DNA from: CAYQFQ01 sp964539415
Lineage (GTDB): Bacteria > Patescibacteriota > Minisyncoccia > Phycocordibacterales > GWA1-40-21
Assembly: GCA_964539415.1 (NCBI GenBank)
Contig: CAZIID010000006.1
Span: forward strand, 1-28,719
Direction: 5' to 3'
Length of the DNA stretch: 28,719 nt
Shown: positions 17,001 through 23,073 of the stretch, in pieces
How positions within the stretch are numbered: position 1 is the first letter of the stretch
Layout of the letters: each line of letters begins with the position of its first letter
Translations under genes and position numbers: made by a program
The notes under the pieces: generated by a model
The model's input: only the letters and a program-made list of their open reading frames with translations
What the model was told of the DNA's origin: nothing
Databases searched by the model: none

Positions 17001-17198
17001 ATTAAGGAACTTCAAAAGTTTTTAAATGATAACGGTTATGTTATTTCATCTTTTGGGGTTGGCTCTATTGGACACGAGACAACCTATTTTGGTTTAAAAA
17101 CTAAAAAGGCTTTAATAAAATTTCAGATTGAAAATAAAATATCTCCATCTGCTGGATACTTTGGAATAAAGACCCGGAACTTAATTAATTCGTATTAA
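14016..17198 (+). CDS. Secreted DUF2341 / propeller-like / FN3 protein with C-terminal peptidoglycan-binding domain
   Basis: A 1060-residue protein. The signal peptide covers about residues 1-38 (cleavage near VFA-VINT). A DUF2341-type domain starts at WYNTGWGRRKAITID (about 75) and runs to IIYMYYGSS (about 165). A LamG-like fold begins with FFDDFNSSVLDTAKW but is interrupted at about 210-475 by a propeller-like region (GLASDGTNFFFG, GITWDGSNWYYG). It resumes with GYIYTKNSF and closes at VDYMYLRQYT / PSVIFGGEQ (about 600). FN3-like domains span about 715-890, a Thr/Ser linker follows, and a PG_binding_1 domain occupies 986-1060 (ETTYFGLKTKKALIKFQ). The last FN3-like domain and the C-terminus are paralogous to those of the gene at 9650. 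It has no catalytic motif and is probably a wall-attached binding protein. Confidence 0.85.
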   Translation: MNIFCKIKKNKYKETVFIFLSVILVIQFVFLPENVFAVINTWDFSNSHDYIFDDTKIDFLNGQVELKATSTPATWYNTGWGRRKAITIDNSGNSSTLTNYQVQILVTYDSDMQIGFDDIRFTDNDGVTLIDHWMETKTDSTSATFWVEIPSISALSSKIIYMYYGSSAVVSSVSNGSSTFNFFDDFNSSVLDTAKWNTYTDSLSFLWQGPVITSNTILFTAAHGNQGLASDGTNFFFGQNNGTGLNGTIYKYDYSGNEISSFVGPPHAADADIREDHNSIIFSTGGAEKPVVWELDKIGNHLRTWDFTGLDYDRGAMVAYKTTDTIYLATSDASNNIKIREVTINDDGTYLVGSTLWAQTSLGIPQGMEYKDSHIWLITDDNNGSIYELNLETDGSVTTVHKTCNITANEREGITWDGSNWYYGALDSKIRKIVFGSSDSFQVITGATSKKGYIYTKNSFSQSLILGAKSYGVGAYPVLIGLSDTGGTLPTDSTNMVGLGHFHGSDNFLYGRQRKGSVQSEQAYSGTTNWLSFQKYEIKWHDNKVEYLQNGNSLGSSTNNVVSTALYPMFGFQTTSYLAQASVGVDYMYLRQYTAQEPSVIFGGEQSVYVTDNPSVYGRIPQRFTLLSNFVETSTLNGGEIRYQLSNNDGDTWYWYNSGWATTTIGYPETNSASEINTNINTFNIGSGELLFKAYLHSDGSQLVKLDSVYISGVPLSPTIDIPTVISSSSIRWNFTDNSDDETGFQIYFDHGILATSSSVTNITYLDEIDLSENTQYSGRYATTYNGYGNSASSSTSTAVYTLADIPTNFSASANSNSITLSIDSFPNDTSGLSGYFFSRSDANSGWVQTNSWTDTNVSRGIIYNYSVKYRNGDGVETDSLTLSKTISGGRRVVIPNTTVADIVSTTTTVSSDISTTTEMAASSTELIVAPVLLPQIATSTIQIDPNDIYNLIKRLVDLSLIDGSKIDLFMSLISKPTSKYAFLNNLEYGQTHPDIKELQKFLNDNGYVISSFGVGSIGHETTYFGLKTKKALIKFQIENKISPSAGYFGIKTRNLINSY

Positions 17199-17239
17199 GA
17201 AATTTTATTTTAATATTAATGTGTGTATTTTCTTTTGTA

Positions 17240-17368
17240 TCTCTAAGGGAGGTATGAAGCTTATGGTTTCAGTATCCCGATTGGCTTGCAGACTCAGCTC
17301 AATCAGGCTTCGAATCTTGCCGTGAGCAAAATCATTTGCTTACTAGGTAGCTATCGAGAAGACTCGAT
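17240..17368 (-). other. GC-richer structured segment downstream of the tRNA locus
   Basis: Between the DUF2341 gene and the tRNA locus lies a segment richer in G+C than its surroundings. It has two hairpins: a 9-bp stem with one G-U pair, GTGAGCAAA-ATCA-TTTGCTTAC (17322-17343), and ATCGAG-AAGA-CTCGAT (17353-17368), one base beyond the tRNA 3' end. Neither is followed by a T-run on the minus strand. On the plus strand a GGGAGG at 17247-17252 precedes ATGs at 17254 and 17263 of a 20-23-codon ORF ending at 17325. It may be a tRNA trailer, a small RNA or a remnant. Confidence 0.35.
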
Positions 17369-17409
17369 GTGCACCCTACAAGATTCGAACTTGTGACCTC
17401 ACGAACCTG

Positions 17410-17527
17410 CCCTGTTAAATATTGTGCGTCTTACAGGATTCGAACCTGTGACCTCACGAATGTGAATCGTGCGCTCTAACCAACTGAGCTAAAGACGCAT
17501 AATATTTTGTTTTTAAATTTAACAGGG
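17410..17527 (-). repeat. 11-bp inverted repeat bounding the nested tRNA-Val
   Basis: On the minus strand CCCTGTTAAAT (17527-17517) and ATTTAACAGGG (17420-17410) are perfectly complementary. They lie just inside the two ends of the insertion and would continue the host anticodon stem as a second helix carrying the nested tRNA. A further short AATATT pairing is possible inside it. Confidence 0.85.
17425..17498 (-). tRNA. tRNA-Val(CAC), nested inside another tRNA gene
   Basis: A complete 74-nt cloverleaf. Acceptor GCGTCTT/AAGACGC (7/7), discriminator A; D stem GCTC/GAGC with GG; anticodon stem CACGA/TCGTG around TTCACAT (anticodon CAC); T arm ACAGG-TTCGAAT-CCTGT. CCA is not encoded. It lies wholly within the anticodon-loop insertion of the tRNA at 17370-17565, in the same orientation, and shares its D arm (one difference), anticodon stem and variable loop. 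Confidence 0.95.
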
Positions 17528-17708
17528 TAAAAATCGTGCGCTCTAACCAGCTGAGCTAAGGGTGCATATATTTTCTTGTTATATTACAAATTTATACCAT
17601 AAATGACGATACAAAAAAACTTTTGATATTAATGTAATTGTAATATATTTTTTGTATTATGATAGGGTTTCTGGTTATTTCTTTGTGATTATAAAAAACG
17701 AATATTTA

Positions 17709-17717
17709 TGTTAGAAT
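17709..17717 (+). promoter_or_regulatory. Extended -10 promoter of the efflux operon
   Basis: TG-T-TAGAAT ends 7 nt before ATG 17725. No Shine-Dalgarno site is present, so the operon transcript is probably leaderless at its first gene. Confidence 0.5.
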
Positions 17718-17724
17718 AAAAGCA

Positions 17725-19308
17725 ATGAATATCATATATAATAAAACCAAAGGATTTATATTAAATAATAAGTGGTGGTCAATATTAATTGTAATAGTAG
17801 TTTTTTTTGTCATATATTTTGTTTTTGTGAAAGGATCCAGTACACCTATAGTTGAATCGTTTACTGTGTCAAAGAGAAATTTAACCGAAATGGTGAGTGT
17901 TACTGGTAAGGTTGAACCAATTTCAAATGTTGATCTAACTTTTGAAAAGGCTGGACGTGTGACAAACTTGTCTGTTTCAGTAGGTGATAAAGTATATCGC
18001 GGTCAATATTTGGTTTCCGTGTCAAATGGTGATCTTCAGGCTTCAGTTGAACAAGCTAAGGCTGCCGTTAAAATTGCGGAGGCAAATTTGAGTGCTTTAA
18101 ACAAAGGATCTACCCCAGAACAGATTGCTTTGGATGAAGTTAGAGTACAAAAATCACAAGCTGATTTAACAGAGCTAAAAAATACTCTTGTTAACTCTAT
18201 AAATGATTCATATACCAAAGCTGATGATACTATTAGAAATAAAACTGATATTATTCTTTCCAACCCAAGAAATCAGAATGTTGAATTAAAATTTTATACT
18301 GATTTTCAATTAGGGAATGATATCAAAATGATAAGACCAGAAATTGAGAAGAATCTTGATTTGTGGGTTTCTTCTATGTTAGGTTTAAATAGTAATTCAA
18401 ATTTAGATTCAATAATTACAATCGCAAAAAATAATTTGGATATTATACAAACCTATTTGGAAAAAGTTGCTTATGCCGTTAATAATTTAAATGCAGATTT
18501 TAATCACACTCAGACAACGATTGATTTGTGGAAATCAAATATTTCAATCGCTAGATCAAACGTTGATTTGGCTGTAAGTGGCCTGTCTACAAATATAAGC
18601 CAATATTCATCAGCGATGTATTCATTGAAAATTGCAGAAAATCAGCTAGCTATAACAAAATCTGGTGCAACAAAAGAACAAATGGCTGTGCAAGAGGCAA
18701 CAGTTGAACAAGCTAAGGCAAATTTAGATAATGCAGTCGCTCAGCTTGAAAAATCAATTTTAAGATCACCGATAGATGGAATCGTAACAAAAGTTAATAT
18801 AAAAATTGGCGAATTAGCTCAGGCTGGCGTACCATCGATATCTCTAATTTCTTTAGGTAAATTTGAAATTGAATCATTTGTTCCAGAAGCTGATATAGCA
18901 AAAATCAAAATTGGTAACATGGCCACAACAACACTTGATGCGTATGGACCGGACACTTTTTTTGATACTTCTGTAACAAAAATTGATCCAGCGGAAACAA
19001 TTATTGATGGTATACCGACCTATAAAGTCACTTTAACTTTTGTTAATCAAGATGAAAGAATTAGATCTGGAATGACTGCTAACTTAGATATATTAACCGC
19101 TCAAAGAAATAATGCATTGGCAATCCCAACAAGGGCAACATATACAGATGGCCCTGTTAGATATGTAGATATTGTAAGTAATGTAGATGATTCAATAAAA
19201 ACAACGAAAAATGAGATTAAGACAGGAATAAGAAGTTTCGATGGTTATTTAGAAGTCCTTTCTGGTCTTAAAGAAGGAGATGTTATTGTTGCTTCACCTG
19301 GTATTTAG
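17725..19308 (+). CDS. MacA-like membrane-fusion (periplasmic-adaptor) protein
   Basis: A 527-residue HlyD/MacA-type adaptor. One N-terminal membrane helix (about residues 17-36) is followed by a lipoyl/barrel-sandwich half-motif (VDLTFEKAGRVTNLSVSVGD, about 72-91) and a long coiled-coil hairpin (about 105-350) that is Gln/Lys/Asn-rich. The second lipoyl half is at about 350-375 (LRSPIDGIVTKVNIKIGE), then beta-barrel and membrane-proximal domains to the end (IRSGMTANLDILTAQ, GLKEGDVIVASPG). In diderm bacteria such adaptors link an ABC transporter to an outer-membrane channel; in monoderms they assist substrate release at the surface. It is followed 13 nt later by its ATPase gene and then the permease. 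The hairpin is longer than in typical MacA (about 370 residues), with an extra ~100-residue helical segment. Confidence 0.88.
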   Translation: MNIIYNKTKGFILNNKWWSILIVIVVFFVIYFVFVKGSSTPIVESFTVSKRNLTEMVSVTGKVEPISNVDLTFEKAGRVTNLSVSVGDKVYRGQYLVSVSNGDLQASVEQAKAAVKIAEANLSALNKGSTPEQIALDEVRVQKSQADLTELKNTLVNSINDSYTKADDTIRNKTDIILSNPRNQNVELKFYTDFQLGNDIKMIRPEIEKNLDLWVSSMLGLNSNSNLDSIITIAKNNLDIIQTYLEKVAYAVNNLNADFNHTQTTIDLWKSNISIARSNVDLAVSGLSTNISQYSSAMYSLKIAENQLAITKSGATKEQMAVQEATVEQAKANLDNAVAQLEKSILRSPIDGIVTKVNIKIGELAQAGVPSISLISLGKFEIESFVPEADIAKIKIGNMATTTLDAYGPDTFFDTSVTKIDPAETIIDGIPTYKVTLTFVNQDERIRSGMTANLDILTAQRNNALAIPTRATYTDGPVRYVDIVSNVDDSIKTTKNEIKTGIRSFDGYLEVLSGLKEGDVIVASPGI

Positions 19309-19321
19309 TTAAATATTTAAA

Positions 19322-20044
19322 ATGTCTTCTATTATAGAAACAAAAGATCTCTGGAAAGTTTACGATAATGAAGGAGCTAAAACAGAAGCTTTGAGGGGTG
19401 TTTCTATTGAAATAAAAAAAGGTGAGTTTGTTGCTATTATGGGGGCTTCTGGTTCTGGCAAATCTACATTGCTTCAGATATTGGGTCTTTTAGATGATCA
19501 TACTGATGGATCGTATTTTTTGGATGATAAAGATATCAAAAATTATAATCAACAAGAAATCGCTAAATTAAGAAACGAAAAAATGGGTTTTATTTTTCAG
19601 GCATTTAATCTTTTACCTAGAGCAACAGTTTTGGAAAATATTAAACTCCCACTTTTGTATTCCGATATACCGGAAGAAGAGTGGAACGATTTGGCGGTGA
19701 AAGCCGTTATTGCTGTAGGTTTGGAACATCGTATAAACCAAGAAGCAACAAGACTTTCTGGTGGAGAAAAACAAAGGGTTGCAATTGCAAGAGCTCTTGT
19801 GACAAAACCTGAAGTTATCTTTGCAGATGAACCAACTGGTAATTTAGACTCTAAATCTGGTAAGGCTGTTATTGAAATAATTCAGAAATTAAACAAAGAA
19901 ATGGGACACACTGTAATACTCATTACCCACGAAACATACACAGCTGAATACGCTGAAAGAATAATTAGGTTAAGTGATGGGAAAATAGAAAGTGATACAA
20001 AAGTAGTAAACAGAAGAATGGATGTAGAAAAGTTTAATAAATAG
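19322..20044 (+). CDS. MacB/LolD-type ABC transporter ATP-binding protein
   Basis: A 240-residue ATPase with all the motifs. Walker A is GASGSGKST (41-49), the Q-loop is FQAFNLLP (Gln93), the signature is LSGGEKQR (145-152), Walker B is VIFADEP (165-171), the D-loop is GNLDS, and the switch His203 is in ITHE. It belongs to the family that works with FtsX-like permeases and a membrane-fusion partner to expel peptides, antibiotics or lipoprotein-like substrates. The adaptor is 13 nt upstream and the permease starts 7 nt downstream, so the three form one operon. No Shine-Dalgarno site precedes the start. Confidence 0.94.
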   Translation: MSSIIETKDLWKVYDNEGAKTEALRGVSIEIKKGEFVAIMGASGSGKSTLLQILGLLDDHTDGSYFLDDKDIKNYNQQEIAKLRNEKMGFIFQAFNLLPRATVLENIKLPLLYSDIPEEEWNDLAVKAVIAVGLEHRINQEATRLSGGEKQRVAIARALVTKPEVIFADEPTGNLDSKSGKAVIEIIQKLNKEMGHTVILITHETYTAEYAERIIRLSDGKIESDTKVVNRRMDVEKFNK

Positions 20045-20051
20045 AAAATTT

Positions 20052-21284
20052 ATGAAGTTTAAATACAGTTTAAAAACAGCAATTACGGGTTTGAAAACGC
20101 ACAAGTCGCGCTCGGCTTTGACGATTGTTGGTATTGTTATTGGTATTACTTCTATAATATTAGTAATGTCATTGGGACAAGGTGCCCAGAATCTTATACT
20201 TGATCAGGTTAAGGGACTAGGTGCTACAACAGTTATTGTTCTCCCTGGTAAAATTTCTTTTGGTCCTTCTACAGCCGCTTCTACCATGAATGACTCTTTG
20301 AAAGAAAAAGATCTTAACTTAATAAAAACAAAAGCTAATGTGCCAAATGCTAAATATATAATGCCGATGGTTGTGGGTTCTGGTAAGGCAGTATATGGCA
20401 ATAATGTATATCAAGTTGCAGTTTTTGGTTCTGGAGAACTTGTACCAGAAATTTTTAGTATTTCTCCTGATAAAGGTAATTTTTTTAGTATTGATGATGT
20501 TTTAAGTCGTTCAGCTGTGGTTGTTGTAGGTTATAAAGTTAAACAACGACTTTTTGAAAATGAAGATGCGGTTGGTCAAAAAATAAGAATTAAAAATACA
20601 ACCTTTAAAGTTATAGGTGTTCTTCCTGAAAAAGGTTCATCTTCTAGTTTTGATGATGCAGTTTTCATGCCTTATACTACTACTCAGCAATATATAACTG
20701 GAACAAAGTTTTATAGTAGAATTGTAGTAGAAGCGGATTCCGAAGACACTCTTAAATCAACTGTTAAAGATGTAACTGTTACACTTAGAAATTCTCACAA
20801 TATTACTGATCCTAGTAAAGACGATTTTTCTGTTACAACTTCTGCTGATGTGGCAAAGACGCTTGGTACTGTTACTACTGCATTAACTGCTTTTCTTGCG
20901 GCGGTCGCTGCAATATCTTTGGTTGTTGGTGGAATAGGAATTATGAATATAATGCTCGTGTCTGTAACTGAGAGAACAAAAGAAATCGGTTTAAGAAAAG
21001 CTCTCGGTGCAACTAACGTAGAAATATTAACTCAATTTTTACTTGAAGCTGTAATTCTAACTTCTGTTGGTGGAATTATAGGTATCATTCTTGGCTCGTC
21101 TTTGTCGTTGATTATTTCAACTCTTATTACAAAAATTGGTGGATTAGATTGGCAGTTTGTATTTCCATATAGTGCTGCTGTTTTGGGTCTATTAGTATCT
21201 AGTGGTGTAGGCCTTGTTTTTGGTATTTATCCAGCAAGACAAGCTTCAAAGAAGAGTCCAATGGAAGCGTTAAGATACGAATGA
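20052..21284 (+). CDS. MacB-type ABC transporter permease (FtsX-like)
   Basis: A 410-residue permease. One N-terminal transmembrane helix (about 20-42, LTIVGIVIGITSIILVMSLG) precedes an extracytoplasmic MacB_PCD domain (about 50-265). An FtsX domain with three helices (about 275-302, 325-355, 368-395) follows. The conserved motif VTERTKEIGLRKALGATN lies in the cytoplasmic loop after helix 2. The C-terminal SKKSPMEALRYE is typical of the family. In MacB itself the ATPase and permease are fused; here they are separate genes, as in many monoderm bacteria. It is the last gene of the efflux operon. The TGA stop overlaps an ATG (ATGA) that begins only a 21-codon ORF. Confidence 0.93.
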   Translation: MKFKYSLKTAITGLKTHKSRSALTIVGIVIGITSIILVMSLGQGAQNLILDQVKGLGATTVIVLPGKISFGPSTAASTMNDSLKEKDLNLIKTKANVPNAKYIMPMVVGSGKAVYGNNVYQVAVFGSGELVPEIFSISPDKGNFFSIDDVLSRSAVVVVGYKVKQRLFENEDAVGQKIRIKNTTFKVIGVLPEKGSSSSFDDAVFMPYTTTQQYITGTKFYSRIVVEADSEDTLKSTVKDVTVTLRNSHNITDPSKDDFSVTTSADVAKTLGTVTTALTAFLAAVAAISLVVGGIGIMNIMLVSVTERTKEIGLRKALGATNVEILTQFLLEAVILTSVGGIIGIILGSSLSLIISTLITKIGGLDWQFVFPYSAAVLGLLVSSGVGLVFGIYPARQASKKSPMEALRYE

Positions 21285-21533
21285 TTTTTGATAAAGGTTT
21301 GTCAGAAATCATTCGTAAGTCTAAGGTCAAAAGCAGAAAGTTATAAAGGGCGTTCGGCATATCTTTTAAAAAACACGAAAATATTTTCTCTATCCGTCGA
21401 TGTCGCTCCTCTCAAGGTTTTTAAAAAGTTAAGCCTCACTTTAAGTATAAGAGGAGAAAATCGATTTTAATTGATATTGTGTCTAATTTCTGTTAAATTT
21501 ATTACATTACTAATATAAATATACAAAAATACT

Positions 21534-21764
21534 ATGGGATTTTTTAAAAATTTAATGTTGAGGCAGATGCTTAAGTCGCAGTTAAAAGACGTTCCAAAAG
21601 AGCAACAAGAAAAAGTTATTTCAGCTATAGAAAAAAACCCTCAATTTTTTGAGGATATAGCTAAAAAGATTGAACAAAAGACAAAAGAGGGTAAAGATCA
21701 AATGTCCGCAACTATGGAAGTAATGAGAGAAAATCAAGACGAACTCAGAAAGATGATGATGTAA
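21534..21764 (+). CDS. Small helical protein, 76 residues
   Basis: A highly charged protein rich in Lys/Glu/Gln/Met, predicted all-helical: LKDVPKEQQEKVISAIEKNP, then KKIEQKTKEGKDQ and a Met-rich C-terminus (RKMMM). The N-terminal MGFFKNLMLRQMLKSQ could be amphipathic and membrane-associated. I know no named function for it. It starts at ATG 21534 without a Shine-Dalgarno site, in an AT-rich region with several TATA-like hexamers just upstream. It converges on the DUF1059-like gene, with a shared bidirectional terminator between them. Confidence 0.75.
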   Translation: MGFFKNLMLRQMLKSQLKDVPKEQQEKVISAIEKNPQFFEDIAKKIEQKTKEGKDQMSATMEVMRENQDELRKMMM

Positions 21765-21803
21765 TAATGAAAGCCCCCGCACTTGTGCGGGGGCTTTCAT
21801 TAT
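21764..21803 (+). terminator. Strong bidirectional terminator
   Basis: A perfect inverted repeat of about 20 bp with a GC-rich core (AAGCCCCCGCAC-TT-GTGCGGGGGCTT) and flanking AT ends giving T-rich tails on both strands. It separates two convergent small genes. Confidence 0.95.
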
Positions 21804-22016
21804 TTACCTGGTATCTGGTGTATTATTCCATTTATCAGTAAATTCATCGTCCCATTTTTTCTTTTCATCGGGACTCATTTTTTTCATTTGTTCTGCTATT
21901 TCTGGGTGATTCTTTTTTATATGTTCCTCACCCTTCATTATTATTTCTTTTGCATTATGGGCAGTAAACTCCATGTCACATACCCCACCCATATCTCTGC
22001 ATGTCATTTTTTTCAT
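21804..22016 (-). CDS. DUF1059-like small protein
   Basis: A 70-residue protein. The N-terminal half, MKKMTCRDMGGVCDMEFTAH, matches the DUF1059 pattern of CR(D/Q)xGxxCxxxF and continues with a helix containing a His (GEEHIKKNHPE). The second half is a lysine/aspartate-rich extension (MSPDEKKKWDDEFTDKW) longer than in the usual ~57-residue members. The two cysteines (residues 6 and 13) may bind metal or be redox-active; this is not established. It converges with the helical-protein gene at 21534 across the bidirectional terminator. Confidence 0.8.
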   Translation of the reverse strand: MKKMTCRDMGGVCDMEFTAHNAKEIIMKGEEHIKKNHPEIAEQMKKMSPDEKKKWDDEFTDKWNNTPDTR

Positions 22017-22321
22017 ATAATTAATTTGATTAATTAATGTTTCTAATAAAATAGCTAAATGCTACAAAAGAATTTTTTTTAAAGAACTTTGCATGCTCAT
22101 ATTTTGTGTTCTTTAGTAAGTTTTTGTTATTGCTATCTTATTTTTTGATATCATTTTTCTTATATAAAACATATGCTTTTTATATAAGAAACAAAAGAAA
22201 AATAAGGACAAAATCCTTACTGTTTTGAAATAACGACTCTGCCTAACATACTAACAATATGGGTTAAATTTAGGATTAATTTAGTACTTGTATGATTTTT
22301 GTGGTTTGATAACATTAAGGC
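22017..22321. other. Intergenic region upstream of the response regulators
   Basis: It is AT-rich and separates the minus-strand DUF1059-like gene from the plus-strand regulators, so it must hold divergent promoters. It contains a 14-bp inverted repeat (TTTCTTATATAAAA, 22156-22169, with its complement at 22178-22191) around an 8-nt loop, and tandem 11-mers at 22262-22283. No coding region is seen. Confidence 0.5.
22262..22283 (+). promoter_or_regulatory. Candidate operator: two tandem 11-bp repeats
   Basis: GGTTAAATTTA and GGATTAATTTA are adjacent and match at 9 of 11 positions. They lie just upstream of a -10-like TATGAT (22291-22296). OmpR/PhoB-family regulators bind tandem direct repeats with about one helical turn of spacing, so autoregulation by the downstream gene is plausible. 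Confidence 0.4.
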
Positions 22322-22996
22322 ATGAAAATATTAATCATCGAAGACGAAGAAAGTCTTGCACAATTATTAAAGAGAGGGTTAGAGACACAAGGATATGCAG
22401 TCGACTATTTAACAGACGGAGAGGCTGGTCAAAAAAGGATTGAGTATCACCATAAAGATTATGATTTAATCATCTTAGATCTTATGCTTCCTAAAAAGTC
22501 TGGTAATGAGATATGTAAAAGTGTCCGAGAAATGGGTGTAACAACTCCCATAATAATTTTGACCGCAAAATCTGATACATTCAGTAAGATTTCTATGTTA
22601 GATATTGGAGCTGATGATTATATGGTAAAACCTTTTGAATTTTCTGAATTATCAGCAAGAATAAGAGCTTTGGTCAGAAGACCAAAAGTTATATTACCTA
22701 CCGAGTTAAAAGTTGGTGATATTACCTTGAATCAAAACACAAGAAAGGTTTTTAAAGGCAATAAAATAGTTATACTTACCTTGAAAGAGTTTAGACTTTT
22801 GGAATATCTAATGCGTCGCGCAAATGAAGTGGTTAAAAGAGTTGATTTGATAGATAATATTTGGGATTTTGATTACGATTCTTTTTCTAATATTATAGAT
22901 GTTTACATAAATAGACTAAGAGACAAGATGGATAAGGATAGAAAAGCTAAACTAATAGAAACAATTATTGGTGTTGGTTATAGACTAAATGCTTAA
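22322..22996 (+). CDS. OmpR/PhoB-family response regulator (first of a tandem pair)
   Basis: A 224-residue regulator. The receiver domain (1-118) has the acidic pocket Glu7/Asp8, phospho-acceptor Asp53 in LIILDLMLP, Thr81 and Lys103 in VKPF, all as required for phosphorylation. A winged-helix DNA-binding domain (about 128-224) ends in the typical ETIIGVGYRL. No histidine kinase gene lies beside it, so its partner must be elsewhere. It is a paralogue of the next gene, with identical positions of the key residues. The start is ATG 22322; a TAAGG lies only one base upstream, so there is no well-spaced Shine-Dalgarno site. A pair of 11-bp direct repeats lies upstream. Confidence 0.95.
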   Translation: MKILIIEDEESLAQLLKRGLETQGYAVDYLTDGEAGQKRIEYHHKDYDLIILDLMLPKKSGNEICKSVREMGVTTPIIILTAKSDTFSKISMLDIGADDYMVKPFEFSELSARIRALVRRPKVILPTELKVGDITLNQNTRKVFKGNKIVILTLKEFRLLEYLMRRANEVVKRVDLIDNIWDFDYDSFSNIIDVYINRLRDKMDKDRKAKLIETIIGVGYRLNA

Positions 22997-23073
22997 TAAT
23001 TAATATCGTTAATCTAAAATTTAACTCTAAATGCTAGGATGGTATTTATATTTATCAGTAATATATAAATACT

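Larger units (their letters stand above)
17370..17565 (-). tRNA. Interrupted tRNA, best read as tRNA-Lys(UUU), containing a nested tRNA-Val
   Basis: The two halves are 17565-17528 and 17405-17370. Together they form a full cloverleaf: acceptor GCACCCT/AGGGTGC (7/7) with discriminator A; D stem GCTC/GAGC with GG in the loop; anticodon stem CACGA/TCGTG (5/5); variable loop AGGTC; T arm ACAAG-TTCGAAT-CTTGT (5/5). The anticodon loop reads TTTTTA, then 122 nt of insertion (17406-17527), then T. Joining A37 to U38 gives a 7-nt loop with anticodon TTT (Lys). Other junctions would give TTG (Gln) or put a G at position 37. The insertion is too short for a group I intron core and contains a complete tRNA-Val. 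CCA is not encoded. It may be a spliced gene or an insertionally broken one. Confidence 0.7.

Noticed and set aside
17370..17565. Group I intron in a tRNA anticodon loop
   Set aside because: The insertion is only 122 nt, 74 of which are tRNA-Val. There is no room for the P3-P9 catalytic core, and at the preferred 37/38 junction the upstream exon base is A rather than U.
21288..21470. 60-residue ORF after the ABC permease
   Set aside because: It starts with TTG, has no ribosome-binding site or -10 spacing, low-complexity content and no recognisable family. It is treated as a possible element rather than a gene.
22156..22191. AT-only 14-bp hairpin as a terminator
   Set aside because: It has no GC pairs except one and lies about 140 nt beyond the start of the DUF1059-like gene, not after any stop. 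It is more likely a regulatory or chance palindrome.
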